This document shows positions 28,284-36,979 of a DNA stretch of 64,000 nucleotides, in pieces (the first letter of the stretch is position 1; the number at the start of each line of letters is the position of its first letter). A program made the translations under genes and the position numbers. This stretch comes from Pseudomonas yamanorum. Lineage in GTDB: Bacteria > Pseudomonadota > Gammaproteobacteria > Pseudomonadales > Pseudomonadaceae. The stretch covers positions 312,855 to 376,854 of the forward strand of contig NZ_JACARE010000003.1 of the NCBI RefSeq assembly GCF_013386765.1, written 5' to 3'. Below the pieces are notes generated by a model. That model had not been told where the DNA came from. It saw nothing but the letters and a program-made list of their open reading frames with translations, and did not search any database.

Positions 28284-29819
28284 TCAGGCGCTGCGGTTGG
28301 TAAAGCTGTGCAGGGCTTTTTCGATGCATTGGGCGGTTTTGCCGAAAGCCTGCACGGTGGTTTCCGAGAGCGGCCCGCCGCCCTGGTCGGCCACCATCAG
28401 CATCACCACCCGGCCGTTGCAACTCAGGGAGCGCAGCAGCAGGTGCTCGCCCTTGAACAGGCGGCGCAGTTCCGGCGGCAGCAATGCCGAGAACTGGGCG
28501 TGGTTGTCGGGGTTGAGGCGCACCTGGGCGGACTTGGCCAGCAGGCGTTGCAGCAGGGTGCTTTGCGCCACGTCGAGGCTCATGTGGTCGGCGTCCTTCG
28601 GCAGGCCGTCGACTTGATGCACCCGCAGGGTGCTCAGGGTTTTGTCTGCCATCAGCAGCATCACCCGCTGCATGCCACAGGCCACCAGGGCTTCCTTGGC
28701 GCAGGTGGTCAGGTGCATGGCGTTGGCAAAGCGGTTTGGCTCTACGAGCAATTCGGTACAGCGCTTGCGCCAGATCGCCAAGGCTTCGGCAGTGGGCGGC
28801 GGTGCCGGCAGCAAGCCGTGGTGAACGCGTTGTACGTCCCATGGCCAGATCAACGACAGCGCCGGGTGCCAGAGATCGCGCATCAGGGTCGTGCGGGCAC
28901 TGATCGCCGCGTGTTGGTGAGACTGTTGTTGCACCTCGGCCAACGGTTGTTGCAGGTAAAGCGCAGTCAGGTATTGCCAGCGCTGGGTGTGTGGGCAGGT
29001 CCACGATTCCTGCGCCGCCAGCGCCAGCCCATTGGCGAGCAACACGGTATTGGCCGGCTGGTTCAGCCAGCGGCGCAGGTTGGGGTCGGCATCCAGCAAC
29101 TGCTGTTGGCGCAAGGGCTCGTCTTCACGGGCAATGTGCAGCGCCTTGACCAGCAGGCGTTGCTCCGTGAGCAGCAACGTATAACCCTGGGACACCCAGA
29201 TCGGCAGGCGCCAAGCCTCGGTCAATCCCAGGCACAGGTCCAGCAGGCGCACGCCGAACACTTCCTGCTCGACGGTGCGTGCCGATTCGCCTTTGTGGAT
29301 CACCCGCAGTTCCCACTCTTCCAGCAGCTTGGGATAGGCAATCGCCATCGGCCACAGCGGCGAAAGGAACAGCAGGCTGCCCCAGTGAATGTCTTGCCAC
29401 AAGCGCGCCAGGCGGCTGGCAAACAGGCCGCTGGCTTGTTGCGAAGCGTGCTGGCTGATCATCTGCAACTGGCGCAGGGCCAAGGGGATTTCACCAAGTG
29501 GCACCGAAGGCAGGCGAGCCAGCAGTTCCTCGGTGCGTTTGAGGCCGAGGCGATTGATCGCCACTTCAAGATTTTCCGCCGGCTCTGCGAGGCTGCCGTG
29601 GGCCTGGTTGTTGGCCTCGCGCATCACGCTGAGCACCAGCGCCGGACTGTTCTGCATCAGCTCTGCAATATCCCGCAACGAACTGCGGTTGTCGCCGATG
29701 GCCTTGCACACGCGGTCGTGGCTGGCCTGCGGAACAGGCAATAGCACGGCGTCCAGGCGCTTTATCCAGGCGGCCAGCGAATTGGGTTTTTGAGTTGGGA
29801 CTGTCGTTTCGTTTGCCAT
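28284..29819 (-). CDS. HDOD domain-containing protein
   Basis: A 511-residue cytoplasmic protein. Residues about 20-220 match an HDOD domain, the HD-related output/scaffold domain often linked to c-di-GMP, chemotaxis or stress signalling (VCKAIGDNRSSLRDIAELMQ, then INRLGLKRTEELLARLPS). The metal-binding His-Asp pair of true HD phosphodiesterases is not seen, as expected for HDOD. The C-terminal part from about 330 may be GAF-like but is not clear. It is divergent from motAB across 166 bases, suggesting but not proving a link with motility. The start at 29819 gives MANETTVPTQ. Confidence 0.85.
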   Translation of the reverse strand: MANETTVPTQKPNSLAAWIKRLDAVLLPVPQASHDRVCKAIGDNRSSLRDIAELMQNSPALVLSVMREANNQAHGSLAEPAENLEVAINRLGLKRTEELLARLPSVPLGEIPLALRQLQMISQHASQQASGLFASRLARLWQDIHWGSLLFLSPLWPMAIAYPKLLEEWELRVIHKGESARTVEQEVFGVRLLDLCLGLTEAWRLPIWVSQGYTLLLTEQRLLVKALHIAREDEPLRQQQLLDADPNLRRWLNQPANTVLLANGLALAAQESWTCPHTQRWQYLTALYLQQPLAEVQQQSHQHAAISARTTLMRDLWHPALSLIWPWDVQRVHHGLLPAPPPTAEALAIWRKRCTELLVEPNRFANAMHLTTCAKEALVACGMQRVMLLMADKTLSTLRVHQVDGLPKDADHMSLDVAQSTLLQRLLAKSAQVRLNPDNHAQFSALLPPELRRLFKGEHLLLRSLSCNGRVVMLMVADQGGGPLSETTVQAFGKTAQCIEKALHSFTNRSA

Positions 29820-29891
29820 GATTGGGGCGCGATCATCACTTGCGGTCAACACGCCCGGGACGGGCCGAACTGTTTTTTCGCCTTAACGCGC

Positions 29892-29918
29892 TATAGTCTG
29901 GCGCAGATTTGCCGATAA
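29892..29918 (+). promoter_or_regulatory. Sigma-28 (FliA) promoter for motAB
   Basis: TATAGTCT, an 11-base spacer, then GCCGATAA: the second element is identical to the flagellar sigma-28 consensus and the first matches TAAAGTTT at six of eight places with the exact consensus spacing. It lies 68 bases before motA. Motor genes are classic late-class sigma-28 targets. Confidence 0.88.
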
Positions 29919-29924
29919 GTAGAA

Positions 29925-29943
29925 CAAGAGTTTTCAACTCTTG
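29925..29943 (+). other. 5'-terminal hairpin of the predicted motAB transcript
   Basis: CAAGAGTT-TTC-AACTCTTG is a perfect 8-base-pair inverted repeat starting about 7 bases after the sigma-28 GCCGATAA element, so it would form at the very 5' end of the message. It could protect the RNA or act as an operator. Confidence 0.6.
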
Positions 29944-29985
29944 CGAATATGACCCTGAACCCGACGGCGCAAGTACTCATCCCCT

Positions 29986-30837
29986 ATGGCTAAAATTATC
30001 GGCATCATCGTCGTCATCGCGAGCGTGCTCGGCGGATACGTCCTTTCCCACGGCAAGATTGCGGCGCTGATCCAGCCCTTCGAAGTGCTGATTATCGGCG
30101 GTGCGGCGTTCGGCGCATTCCTGCAAGCCAACCCTGGCTACATGACCATGCACGTGATCAAGAAGTCGCTGGGCATGTTCAGCTCGCGCTTCTCCCACAC
30201 CTTCTACCTGGAAGTGTTGGGGCTGATCTACGAGATCCTCAACAAGAGCCGCCGTGAAGGCATGATGGCCATCGAAGGCGACATTGAAGACGCCGCGGCG
30301 AGCCCGATTTTCGCCAAGTACCCGGCGGTACTCAAAGACGAGCGCATGACCGCCTACATCTGCGATTACCTGCGCATCATGTCGTCCGGCAACATGGCGC
30401 CCCATGAGCTGGAAGGCTTGTTCGACATGGAGCTGTTCAGCCTCAAGGAAGAGCTGGAGCACCCGTCCCACGCCGTGACCGGCATCGCCGACGGCATGCC
30501 CGGCTTTGGTATTGTTGCCGCGGTTCTCGGGATCGTGGTGACCATGGCCTCCCTCGGTGAAGGCGACCAGAAGGCCATCGGCATGCACGTAGGTGCGGCA
30601 CTGGTGGGTACTTTCTTCGGTATTCTCGCGGCCTATGGTTTCTTCGGCCCGCTGGCCACTTCCCTGGCCCACGATGCCAAGGAAGAAGTGAATTTGTACG
30701 AAGCGATCAAGGCCTGCCTGGTAGCGTCGGCTTCCGGCATGCCGCCATCGCTGGCAGTGGAGTTCGGGCGCAAGGTTCTGTATCCGAAGCACCGTCCAAG
30801 CTTCGCTGAGCTGGAACAAGCGGTTCGCGGTCGCTAA
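29986..30837 (+). CDS. motA: Flagellar motor stator protein MotA
   Basis: MotA is the four-helix part of the proton-driven stator that turns the flagellum. The 283-residue length is normal. Family marks include the first helix (IIGIIVVIASVLGGYVLSHG), the charged cytoplasmic loop, and the two conserved prolines in DGMPGFGIVAAVLGIV and in FFGPLATSLAH. It is followed after 3 bases by motB. Pseudomonas species often carry two stator pairs (MotAB and MotCD); this one matches the MotAB type by gene order (next to psd and rsgA/orn). Confidence 0.96.
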   Translation: MAKIIGIIVVIASVLGGYVLSHGKIAALIQPFEVLIIGGAAFGAFLQANPGYMTMHVIKKSLGMFSSRFSHTFYLEVLGLIYEILNKSRREGMMAIEGDIEDAAASPIFAKYPAVLKDERMTAYICDYLRIMSSGNMAPHELEGLFDMELFSLKEELEHPSHAVTGIADGMPGFGIVAAVLGIVVTMASLGEGDQKAIGMHVGAALVGTFFGILAAYGFFGPLATSLAHDAKEEVNLYEAIKACLVASASGMPPSLAVEFGRKVLYPKHRPSFAELEQAVRGR

Positions 30838-30840
30838 GCC

Positions 30841-31863
30841 ATGGAAAACAACCAGCCGATCATCATCAAGCGCGTCAAGCGCTTCGCTGCGGGACACCAT
30901 GGCGGCGCCTGGAAAATCGCCTTCGCCGACTTTGCGACGGCGATGATGGCGTTCTTCCTGGTGCTGTGGCTGATGTCCACCGCCACGCCGGAACAGAAGA
31001 TCGCCATTGCCGGTTACTTCAAGGACCCCATCGGTTTCTCCGAGAGCGGTACGCCTTTTGTGATCGACCTCGGTGGCTCGCCGCAACTGGCGCCCGAGCG
31101 CACCATCAACCCGGAAATCAAGACCGATTCGCCCCAGGAAAAAATTCCGATCGAGCGCGATACCGTCGAGGCCATGGCTGACCAGGTCGAGCAGGAACGC
31201 CTGGAGCTGCTACTGCAAGAACTGCAAACCAAGGTTGAGGAAAACCCGCAACTGCTGAAGTTCAAGGATCAGATTTCCTTCGAGATTACCCCGGATGGGT
31301 TGCGCATCCAGATCACCGACGCTGCCAACCGGCCGATGTTCGACTCTGGCAGTGCGCGGTTGAAGCCGTACTTTGAAGACATCCTGCTGGCCATGGCCGA
31401 CACCATCAAGGCGGTGCCGAACAAGATCAGCATCAGCGGCCACACCGACGCCAAACCGTATGCGGGCCAGGGCGACTTCGGCAACTGGGAACTCTCGGCC
31501 AACCGCGCCAATGCCGCGCGTCGTGCACTGGTCGCGGGCAGCTATCCCGACCCGCAAGTGGCGCGAGTGGTGGGGTTTGCTTCCTCGCAGCTGTTTGATC
31601 CCAAGGATCCGTTCAACCCGATCAACCGGCGCATCGATATCGTCGTGCTGACCAAAAAGGCCCAGCGTGCGATTGAAGGTGACCAACCGACGCCGCCGCC
31701 GGCACCGACCCAGGGTGAAGGGGCGCCGGGCGAAGTGCCGGTGGACCCGAACGCACTGCCACCGGGGCAGGAGCCGTTGCCGGCTCATGAGCTACGGCAG
31801 AAGCTGAACCTGTTTGATGATGGCGGGGTGAAGGATCCGACTCAGCCAGCCACTGGCTCGTAA
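30841..31863 (+). CDS. motB: Flagellar motor stator protein MotB
   Basis: MotB anchors the stator to peptidoglycan and carries the proton-accepting aspartate, here Asp30 in AFADFATAMMAFFLVLWLM of its single membrane helix. A plug/linker region and an OmpA-like peptidoglycan-binding domain follow (ISISGHTDAKPYAG and NWELSANRANAARRAL). The last 60 residues are Pro-rich and vary in the family. 340 residues. Cotranscribed with motA; terminator just after the stop. Confidence 0.96.
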   Translation: MENNQPIIIKRVKRFAAGHHGGAWKIAFADFATAMMAFFLVLWLMSTATPEQKIAIAGYFKDPIGFSESGTPFVIDLGGSPQLAPERTINPEIKTDSPQEKIPIERDTVEAMADQVEQERLELLLQELQTKVEENPQLLKFKDQISFEITPDGLRIQITDAANRPMFDSGSARLKPYFEDILLAMADTIKAVPNKISISGHTDAKPYAGQGDFGNWELSANRANAARRALVAGSYPDPQVARVVGFASSQLFDPKDPFNPINRRIDIVVLTKKAQRAIEGDQPTPPPAPTQGEGAPGEVPVDPNALPPGQEPLPAHELRQKLNLFDDGGVKDPTQPATGS

Positions 31864-31871
31864 GCCGGATA

Positions 31872-31902
31872 CAAAAAGGCCGCGATGATCGCGGCCTTTT
31901 TG
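31872..31902. terminator. Intrinsic terminator of motAB
   Basis: CAAAAAGGCCGCGATGATCG followed by CGGCCTTTTTG: a GGCCGCGA/TCGCGGCC stem with A-run and T-run on either side, 9 bases after the motB stop. It may also serve rsgA from the other side. Confidence 0.93.
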
Positions 31903-31916
31903 TATCTGCCCCATCC

Positions 31917-32016
31917 TGTAGGAGCGAGCTTGCTCGCGAAGGACGTTAACGATGGCGCGTGCCATCTGAATGTACGCGGCGTCCTCAAGCTTTTCGCGAG
32001 CAAGTTCGCTCCTACA
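31917..32016. repeat. REP doublet (GGAGCGAGCTTGCTCGCGAA type)
   Basis: Inverted pair between the motB terminator and the end of rsgA. The left arm is TGTAGGAGCGAGCTTGCTCG; the right arm ends GAGCAAGTTCGCTCCTACA, with one C-to-T change in the hairpin that still allows a G:U pair. Confidence 0.85.
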
Positions 32017-32018
32017 CG

Positions 32019-33050
32019 TTAATAGCTGGTCTCGGGCAAGCTGGCGATGATCGAGCGATAGCTGTTCATCCGCTGCTGCTGCACACGGCCGTCTTCCAGG
32101 GCCTTGAGCAGGGCGCAACCCGGCTCGCGGTCGTGTTTGCAATCGCGGAAGCGGCAGGTGCCGATCAAGTCGTTGAACTCGATGAAGCCCGCTTCAACGT
32201 CGGCACGGCTGACGTGGCCCAGGCCGAATTCACGAATCCCCGGGGAGTCGATCAGTTCACCGCCGCCCGGGAAGTGGAACAACCGCGCGGTGGTGGTGGT
32301 GTGGGTGCCCTGGCCGGACAGCTCCGACAATGGACCCACGCGGGTTTCAACTTCCGGCAACAGGCTGTTGACCAGGGACGACTTGCCCACGCCCGACTGG
32401 CCGACGAACACGCTGATGCGCCCGTCCAGTTCGGTCTGCAACTGTTCCATGCCATTGCCGTGATGCGCCGAGACTTCCAGCACCGGGTAGCCGAGGGTGC
32501 GGTACACCGCCAGCAGCGCATTGAGCGCAGGGGCGTTCTGCTCGTCGATCAGGTCGAACTTGTTCAGCAGCAACAGCGGGCGAATGCCGGCGTGCTCGGC
32601 CGCTACCAGGTAGCGGTCGATCAGGTTGGCGTGGGGCTCGGGCAGTGGCGCGAAGACGATGACGATCATGTCGACGTTGGCCGCCACTGGCTTGAGCTGG
32701 CCACGGCTGTCGGGGCGGCGCAGTTCGGTGGTGCGCGGCAACTGGGCGACGATCACGCCGATGCCCTGGTTGCCGGCACGCCACACTACCTGGTCGCCGG
32801 TCACCAGCGCAGGCAGGTTGGCGCGCAAGTGGCAACGGAACACCTGGCCTGCGATATCGCCTTCGGTGGCCTCGACTTCGACCTGCACACCAAAGTGCGC
32901 GATCACCAGGCCGGTTTGCTCGGGGCCAAGGTCGCCGCCCTCAAGCGCTTCCACGGCGGAGGATTCACGTTTGGCGGCGCGGGCAGCGCGTTCACCCTGA
33001 ATCTTTTCGATGCGCCAGTTTTGGCGACGGTTGAGCTGGCGTTTGGCCAT
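32019..33050 (-). CDS. rsgA: Ribosome small subunit-dependent GTPase A (RsgA)
   Basis: RsgA is a circularly permuted GTPase that helps finish the 30S ribosomal subunit. The 343-residue protein shows an OB-fold N-terminus, G4 LLLNKFDLI, then G1 [12 protein letters not shown], and G3 DSPGIREFG, the G4-G1-G3 order of the family. The C-terminal zinc site is seen in [17 protein letters not shown] at 33050 gives [10 protein letters not shown], the usual start. It is divergent from orn, as in E. coli and P. aeruginosa. Confidence 0.96.
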   Translation of the reverse strand: MAKRQLNRRQNWRIEKIQGERAARAAKRESSAVEALEGGDLGPEQTGLVIAHFGVQVEVEATEGDIAGQVFRCHLRANLPALVTGDQVVWRAGNQGIGVIVAQLPRTTELRRPDSRGQLKPVAANVDMIVIVFAPLPEPHANLIDRYLVAAEHAGIRPLLLLNKFDLIDEQNAPALNALLAVYRTLGYPVLEVSAHHGNGMEQLQTELDGRISVFVGQSGVGKSSLVNSLLPEVETRVGPLSELSGQGTHTTTTARLFHFPGGGELIDSPGIREFGLGHVSRADVEAGFIEFNDLIGTCRFRDCKHDREPGCALLKALEDGRVQQQRMNSYRSIIASLPETSY

Positions 33051-33156
33051 TGGTGTTCCGTGTCGATAATGCAAAGGTTAGGTAAAACGGTCGCGAGTCT
33101 AGCACGCCCTGCCTGCTAAACTGCGCAGCTACGCCAAGGTGCCAAGGAACCACGAC

Positions 33157-33699
33157 ATGCAAAACCCACAGAATCTGATTTGGATCGATCTGGAAATGAC
33201 CGGTCTGAACCCTGACACCGACGTCATCATCGAGATGGCCACCATTGTCACCGACAGCAATCTCAACACCTTGGCCGAAGGTCCGGTGATCGCCATCCAC
33301 CACAGCGACGCGGTGCTGGCCACCATGGACGAGTGGAACACCCGCACCCACGGCAACTCGGGCCTGACCCAGCGTGTGCGTGACAGCCGCGTGAGCATGG
33401 CCGAGGCGGAAGCTGAGACCATCGCCTTCCTGGAAAAGTGGGTGCCCAAGGGCAAGTCGCCGATCTGCGGCAACAGCATCTGCCAGGACCGCCGCTTTCT
33501 TTATACCCACATGAAGGCGCTCGAAAGCTACTTCCACTACCGCAACCTGGACGTGTCGACCCTGAAGGAACTGGCCGCGCGCTGGGCGCCGGAAGTCAAA
33601 GACAGCTTCCACAAGGGCAGCACTCACCTGGCGCTGGATGATATTCGCGAGTCGATTGCCGAGCTGCAGCATTACCGCAAGCATTTCATCAAGTTCTGA
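33157..33699 (+). CDS. orn: Oligoribonuclease
   Basis: Orn degrades 2-5-base RNAs, including pGpG from c-di-GMP breakdown, and is essential in many gammaproteobacteria. The 180-residue DEDD exonuclease has the first metal pair in [12 protein letters not shown], and later [14 protein letters not shown] with the closing His and Asp. AAGGAAC precedes the ATG at 33157; a GTG reading at 33139 is less likely. It is divergent from rsgA. Confidence 0.97.
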   Translation: MQNPQNLIWIDLEMTGLNPDTDVIIEMATIVTDSNLNTLAEGPVIAIHHSDAVLATMDEWNTRTHGNSGLTQRVRDSRVSMAEAEAETIAFLEKWVPKGKSPICGNSICQDRRFLYTHMKALESYFHYRNLDVSTLKELAARWAPEVKDSFHKGSTHLALDDIRESIAELQHYRKHFIKF

Positions 33700-33722
33700 C
33701 TCGCGGCGTAGTGAGGAGCTGT

Positions 33723-33815
33723 TGTGGCGAGGGAGCTTGCTCCCGCTGGGCTGCGAAGCGGCCCTGAAAAATGGGCCTGCTGCGCCGTCCAACGGGAGCA
33801 AGCTCCCTCGCCACA
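33723..33815. repeat. REP doublet (GGCGAGGGAGCTTGCTCCCGCTGG type)
   Basis: Inverted pair between orn and the TRIC-type gene. The left arm is TGTGGCGAGGGAGCTTGCTC; the right arm ends GAGCAAGCTCCCTCGCCACA. The rest of the gap (33700-33907) holds nothing else recognisable. Confidence 0.85.
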
Positions 33816-33907
33816 TCAGCAAGAGCTTTAAGCTCTCAAGCGCTCGCCCCCTTTTGGTGCCATCACCAAATGATTAGACTGCGCGCCTCTTTGCAAGGAT
33901 CGCCATC

Positions 33908-34522
33908 ATGCTGCTGATGCTCTACCTCATCGCCATCACCGCCGAAGCCATGACCGGCGCCTTGTCCGCCGGGCGGCGCGGCATGGACTGGTTCGGTGTG
34001 GTGCTGATCGCCTGTGTGACGGCGCTGGGCGGTGGTTCGGTGCGTGACGTGTTGCTCGGCCACTACCCGCTGACCTGGGTCAAACACCCGGAATACCTGG
34101 TGCTGACCTCCATTGCGGCCTTGGTGACGATCTTTATCGCGCCGCTGATGCGCCATCTGCGCTCGCTGTTCCTGGCGCTGGACGCCGTGGGCCTGGTGGC
34201 CTTCACCCTGATCGGCTGCATGACAGCCCTGGAAATGGGCCATGGTATGCTGGTGGCATCGGTCAGCGGTGTGATCACCGGAGTCTTCGGCGGCATCCTG
34301 CGGGACATCTTCTGCAACGACATTCCGCTGATCTTCCGCCGCGAGCTGTACGCCAGCGTGTCGTTCCTCGCCGCCTGGTTCTACATGCTGTGCCTCTACC
34401 TTGAGCTGCCCAGCGAGCAATCCATCCTGTTGACGTTGTTCAGCGGCTTTCTATTGCGCCTGTTGGCGATCCGCTTTCACTGGGAAATGCCCAAGTTCGT
34501 CTACAACGACGACGTGCACTGA
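33908..34522 (+). CDS. Trimeric intracellular cation (TRIC) channel family protein
   Basis: A 204-residue membrane protein (old name UPF0126, YadS-like) with about seven hydrophobic helices arranged as two similar halves. The family glycine motifs are seen twice: GGGSVRDVLLG in the first half and GGILRDIFCND in the second. Prokaryotic TRIC relatives form trimeric K+/Na+-permeable channels. AAGGATCGCC precedes the start. Its end overlaps the convergent queG gene by 22 bases. Confidence 0.9.
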   Translation: MLLMLYLIAITAEAMTGALSAGRRGMDWFGVVLIACVTALGGGSVRDVLLGHYPLTWVKHPEYLVLTSIAALVTIFIAPLMRHLRSLFLALDAVGLVAFTLIGCMTALEMGHGMLVASVSGVITGVFGGILRDIFCNDIPLIFRRELYASVSFLAAWFYMLCLYLELPSEQSILLTLFSGFLLRLLAIRFHWEMPKFVYNDDVH

Positions 34523-35583
34523 CGCTCGGCGTGCTGGTTCAGCGCCCACTCCACATGCTCGCGCACCAGTTCCGACGGGTATTCCCGTCGCGCCTTCAAT
34601 GCTTCCAGCACCGGAATGCTTGACGGCGCGTTGCCCAGGCCCACCGCCAGGTTGCGCAGCCAGCGCTCATAGCCGGCGCGGCGCAGGGGCGAACCTTCGG
34701 TGTTGCTGAGGAATTTGTCCTCGTCCCACATGAACAGCTCGGCCAGTTCTGCGTTATCCAGGTTGTGCCGTGGCTTGAAATCGCCTTCGCCGGTAGGCCG
34801 TGCGAAACGATTCCACGGGCAAACGATCTGACAGTCATCGCAGCCGAATACCCGATTGCCGATCAGGGGGCGCAGCTCCTCCGGGATCGCGCTTTTCAGC
34901 TCGATGGTCAGGTAGGAAATGCAGCGTCGGGCGTCCAGTACGTAAGGCCCGACGAAGGCGTTGGTAGGGCAGATGTCCAGGCAGGCGGTGCAACGGCCAC
35001 AGTGTTCGGTGGTGTGAGGTGGATCGACCGGCAACGGCAGGTCGACAAACAGCTCGCTCAGGAAGAAGTAGCTGCCTGCCTTGCGATTGAGCACCAGGGT
35101 GTTCTTGCCGATCCAGCCGAGCCCGGCCTGTTCGGCGATGGCTTTTTCCAGCACCGGGGCGCTGTCGACAAAGGCGCGAAAGCCGAAAGGGCCGATCTGT
35201 GCCTGGATGCGGTCGGCCAGTTGCTGCACGCGCTTGCGGATCAGCTTGTGGTAGTCGCGGCCCAGGGCGTAGCGGGAGATGTAGGCTTTTTCGGGCTTGG
35301 CCAGCAGTTGGGCCATTTGGGTGTCGCCGGGCAGGTAGTCCATGCGCAGGGACACCACGCGCAAGGTGCCAGGCACCAGTTCTTCAGGGTGTGAGCGCTT
35401 GCTGCCGTGGGCGCCCATGTAGTCCATTTCGCCGTGGTAGCCGGCCTCGAGCCAGCTTTGCAGGTGCTGCTCATGCTCGGCGAGGTCCAGGCCGCTGATG
35501 CCCACTTGTTGAAAACCCAGCTCACGGCCCCAGTCTTTGATCGATTGGGCGAGGGCGGGCAGGTCGTAGGTAATAGCAGGCAT
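34501..35583 (-). CDS. queG: Epoxyqueuosine reductase QueG
   Basis: QueG reduces epoxyqueuosine to queuosine in tRNA, using cobalamin and two [4Fe-4S] clusters. The 360-residue protein shows both ferredoxin-type clusters: CGRCTACLDICPTNAF and CDDCQIVCPWNRFA, plus the N-terminal cobalamin-binding half. ATG at 35583 gives MPAITYDLPA; a longer reading to 35658 would run into the divergent promoter region. It is divergent from nnrD across 62 bases, the same arrangement as in E. coli. Confidence 0.95.
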   Translation of the reverse strand: MPAITYDLPALAQSIKDWGRELGFQQVGISGLDLAEHEQHLQSWLEAGYHGEMDYMGAHGSKRSHPEELVPGTLRVVSLRMDYLPGDTQMAQLLAKPEKAYISRYALGRDYHKLIRKRVQQLADRIQAQIGPFGFRAFVDSAPVLEKAIAEQAGLGWIGKNTLVLNRKAGSYFFLSELFVDLPLPVDPPHTTEHCGRCTACLDICPTNAFVGPYVLDARRCISYLTIELKSAIPEELRPLIGNRVFGCDDCQIVCPWNRFARPTGEGDFKPRHNLDNAELAELFMWDEDKFLSNTEGSPLRRAGYERWLRNLAVGLGNAPSSIPVLEALKARREYPSELVREHVEWALNQHAERQCTSSL

Positions 35584-35645
35584 GAACAAGAGAAACCGCA
35601 GGTTAGATGCGTATAATTCTGCCAGACATCGGAGCTTGAAGACGC

Positions 35646-36506
35646 ATGCCGCAGACAAAACACGAAATACCCGACGTTCAGCACCTGTTGCCCGGCCAAT
35701 TGCCGCAACTCGCTGCGCGTTCCCCGGACGCCCATAAAGGCCAGTTCGGCCATGTATTGCTGATCGGCGGCGACCGGGGTTTCGGCGGCGCCGCCCTGCT
35801 CAGCACCGAAAGCGCCTTGCGCAGCGGTGCCGGGCTGGTTTCCCTGGCGACCCGCAGCGAGCACGTCGGCGCGGCGCTGGCGCGGTTGCCGGAAGTGATG
35901 ACGGTGGGCGTGCACTCGGCCAATCAGTTGATGGGCCTGTTGGAAAAGATTTCCGTGATCGTCATTGGCCCGGGCCTGGGCGAGGCTTCTTGGGGTAAAA
36001 GCCTGCTGTCGGTGGCGGCCAACGCCAAACAGCCGCAAGTCTGGGACGCCGATGCCTTGAACTTGCTGTCGACGGGCAGCGTCAGCCTGCCGGCCAATTG
36101 CGTGATCACGCCGCATCCTGGCGAAGCGGCTCGTTTGATGGGGATTTCGACAGCCGAGGTTCAGGCCGATCGCCTTAACGTGGCGCGCGCATTGAGTCAG
36201 AAATTCAACGCGGTAACGATCCTGAAGGGCGCGGGCAGTTTGATCGCCAGCCCCGACGGTCGCGTTGCCCGCTGTGATCAGGGCCATCCGGCCATGGCAA
36301 CCGCTGGCCTGGGCGACGTATTGGCCGGTCTTGTGGGTGCTTTACTGGCCCAAGGCATGCCGACATTCGACGCCGCCTGCCTGGCCGTCTGGTTGCATGC
36401 CACGGCCGGTGATCGCCAAGGCACCTATGGTCGCGGGCTGGCCGCCAGTGACTTGATCCCCGCCATTCGTCAGTTGCTGGAGGAGCAATCGCCGTGTCTG
36501 AAGTAA
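35646..36506 (+). CDS. nnrD: ADP-dependent (S)-NAD(P)H-hydrate dehydratase
   Basis: NnrD repairs NAD(P)H hydrates, damaged cofactors formed by heat or side reactions. The 286-residue protein matches only the ribokinase-like dehydratase domain (GHVLLIGGDRGFGGAALLS, then ITPHPGEAARL and MATAGLGDVLAG with the catalytic GxGD). E. coli has this fused to an epimerase domain; here the epimerase is absent from the gene, so it must be elsewhere or missing. It overlaps tsaE by 13 bases and leads the long tsaE-to-hflC run. Confidence 0.92.
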   Translation: MPQTKHEIPDVQHLLPGQLPQLAARSPDAHKGQFGHVLLIGGDRGFGGAALLSTESALRSGAGLVSLATRSEHVGAALARLPEVMTVGVHSANQLMGLLEKISVIVIGPGLGEASWGKSLLSVAANAKQPQVWDADALNLLSTGSVSLPANCVITPHPGEAARLMGISTAEVQADRLNVARALSQKFNAVTILKGAGSLIASPDGRVARCDQGHPAMATAGLGDVLAGLVGALLAQGMPTFDAACLAVWLHATAGDRQGTYGRGLAASDLIPAIRQLLEEQSPCLK

Positions 36507-36964
36507 TCCTTTTCCTGGCCGATGAAGATGCCATGGTCGCGTTCGGCAGCCGTATTGCCCAGGTCACAAAAGGCTCGGGCCTGGTCTTCCTGGAAGGCGA
36601 TCTCGGCGCCGGGAAAACCACCTTGTCCCGGGGCATCATTCGCGGGTTGGGCCATACGGGTGCGGTAAAGAGTCCTACGTTTACCCTGGTGGAGCCCTAC
36701 GAGATTGGCACAGTGCGCGCCTTCCATTTCGATTTATATCGGCTGGTGGATCCGGAAGAGTTGGAATACATGGGCATCCGCGATTACTTCGATGAAGACG
36801 CGTTGTGCCTGATCGAGTGGCCAGATAAAGGCACAGGCTTTTTGCCAAAGCCGGACCTGACCATTACCATTACCCCGCATAAGCATGGACGTCAGCTGAA
36901 GTTGTTGTCCCAGAGCGCGCGCGGCGAGTCGTGGTGCGCCGCCTTGGCATTGGAATTCAAATAA
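36494..36964 (+). CDS. tsaE: tRNA threonylcarbamoyladenosine biosynthesis ATPase TsaE
   Basis: TsaE is the P-loop ATPase that, with TsaB and TsaD, completes the t6A modification of ANN-decoding tRNAs. The 156-residue protein has Walker A EGDLGAGKTTLSRG, a threonine-rich switch (KSPTFTLVEPY) and LIEWPDKG. The start is GTG at 36494, inside the end of nnrD, preceded by GGAGGAGCAA. Coupled translation is likely. Confidence 0.95.
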   Translation: MSEVILFLADEDAMVAFGSRIAQVTKGSGLVFLEGDLGAGKTTLSRGIIRGLGHTGAVKSPTFTLVEPYEIGTVRAFHFDLYRLVDPEELEYMGIRDYFDEDALCLIEWPDKGTGFLPKPDLTITITPHKHGRQLKLLSQSARGESWCAALALEFK

Positions 36965-36979
36965 TTGATGGGGTTAGGT

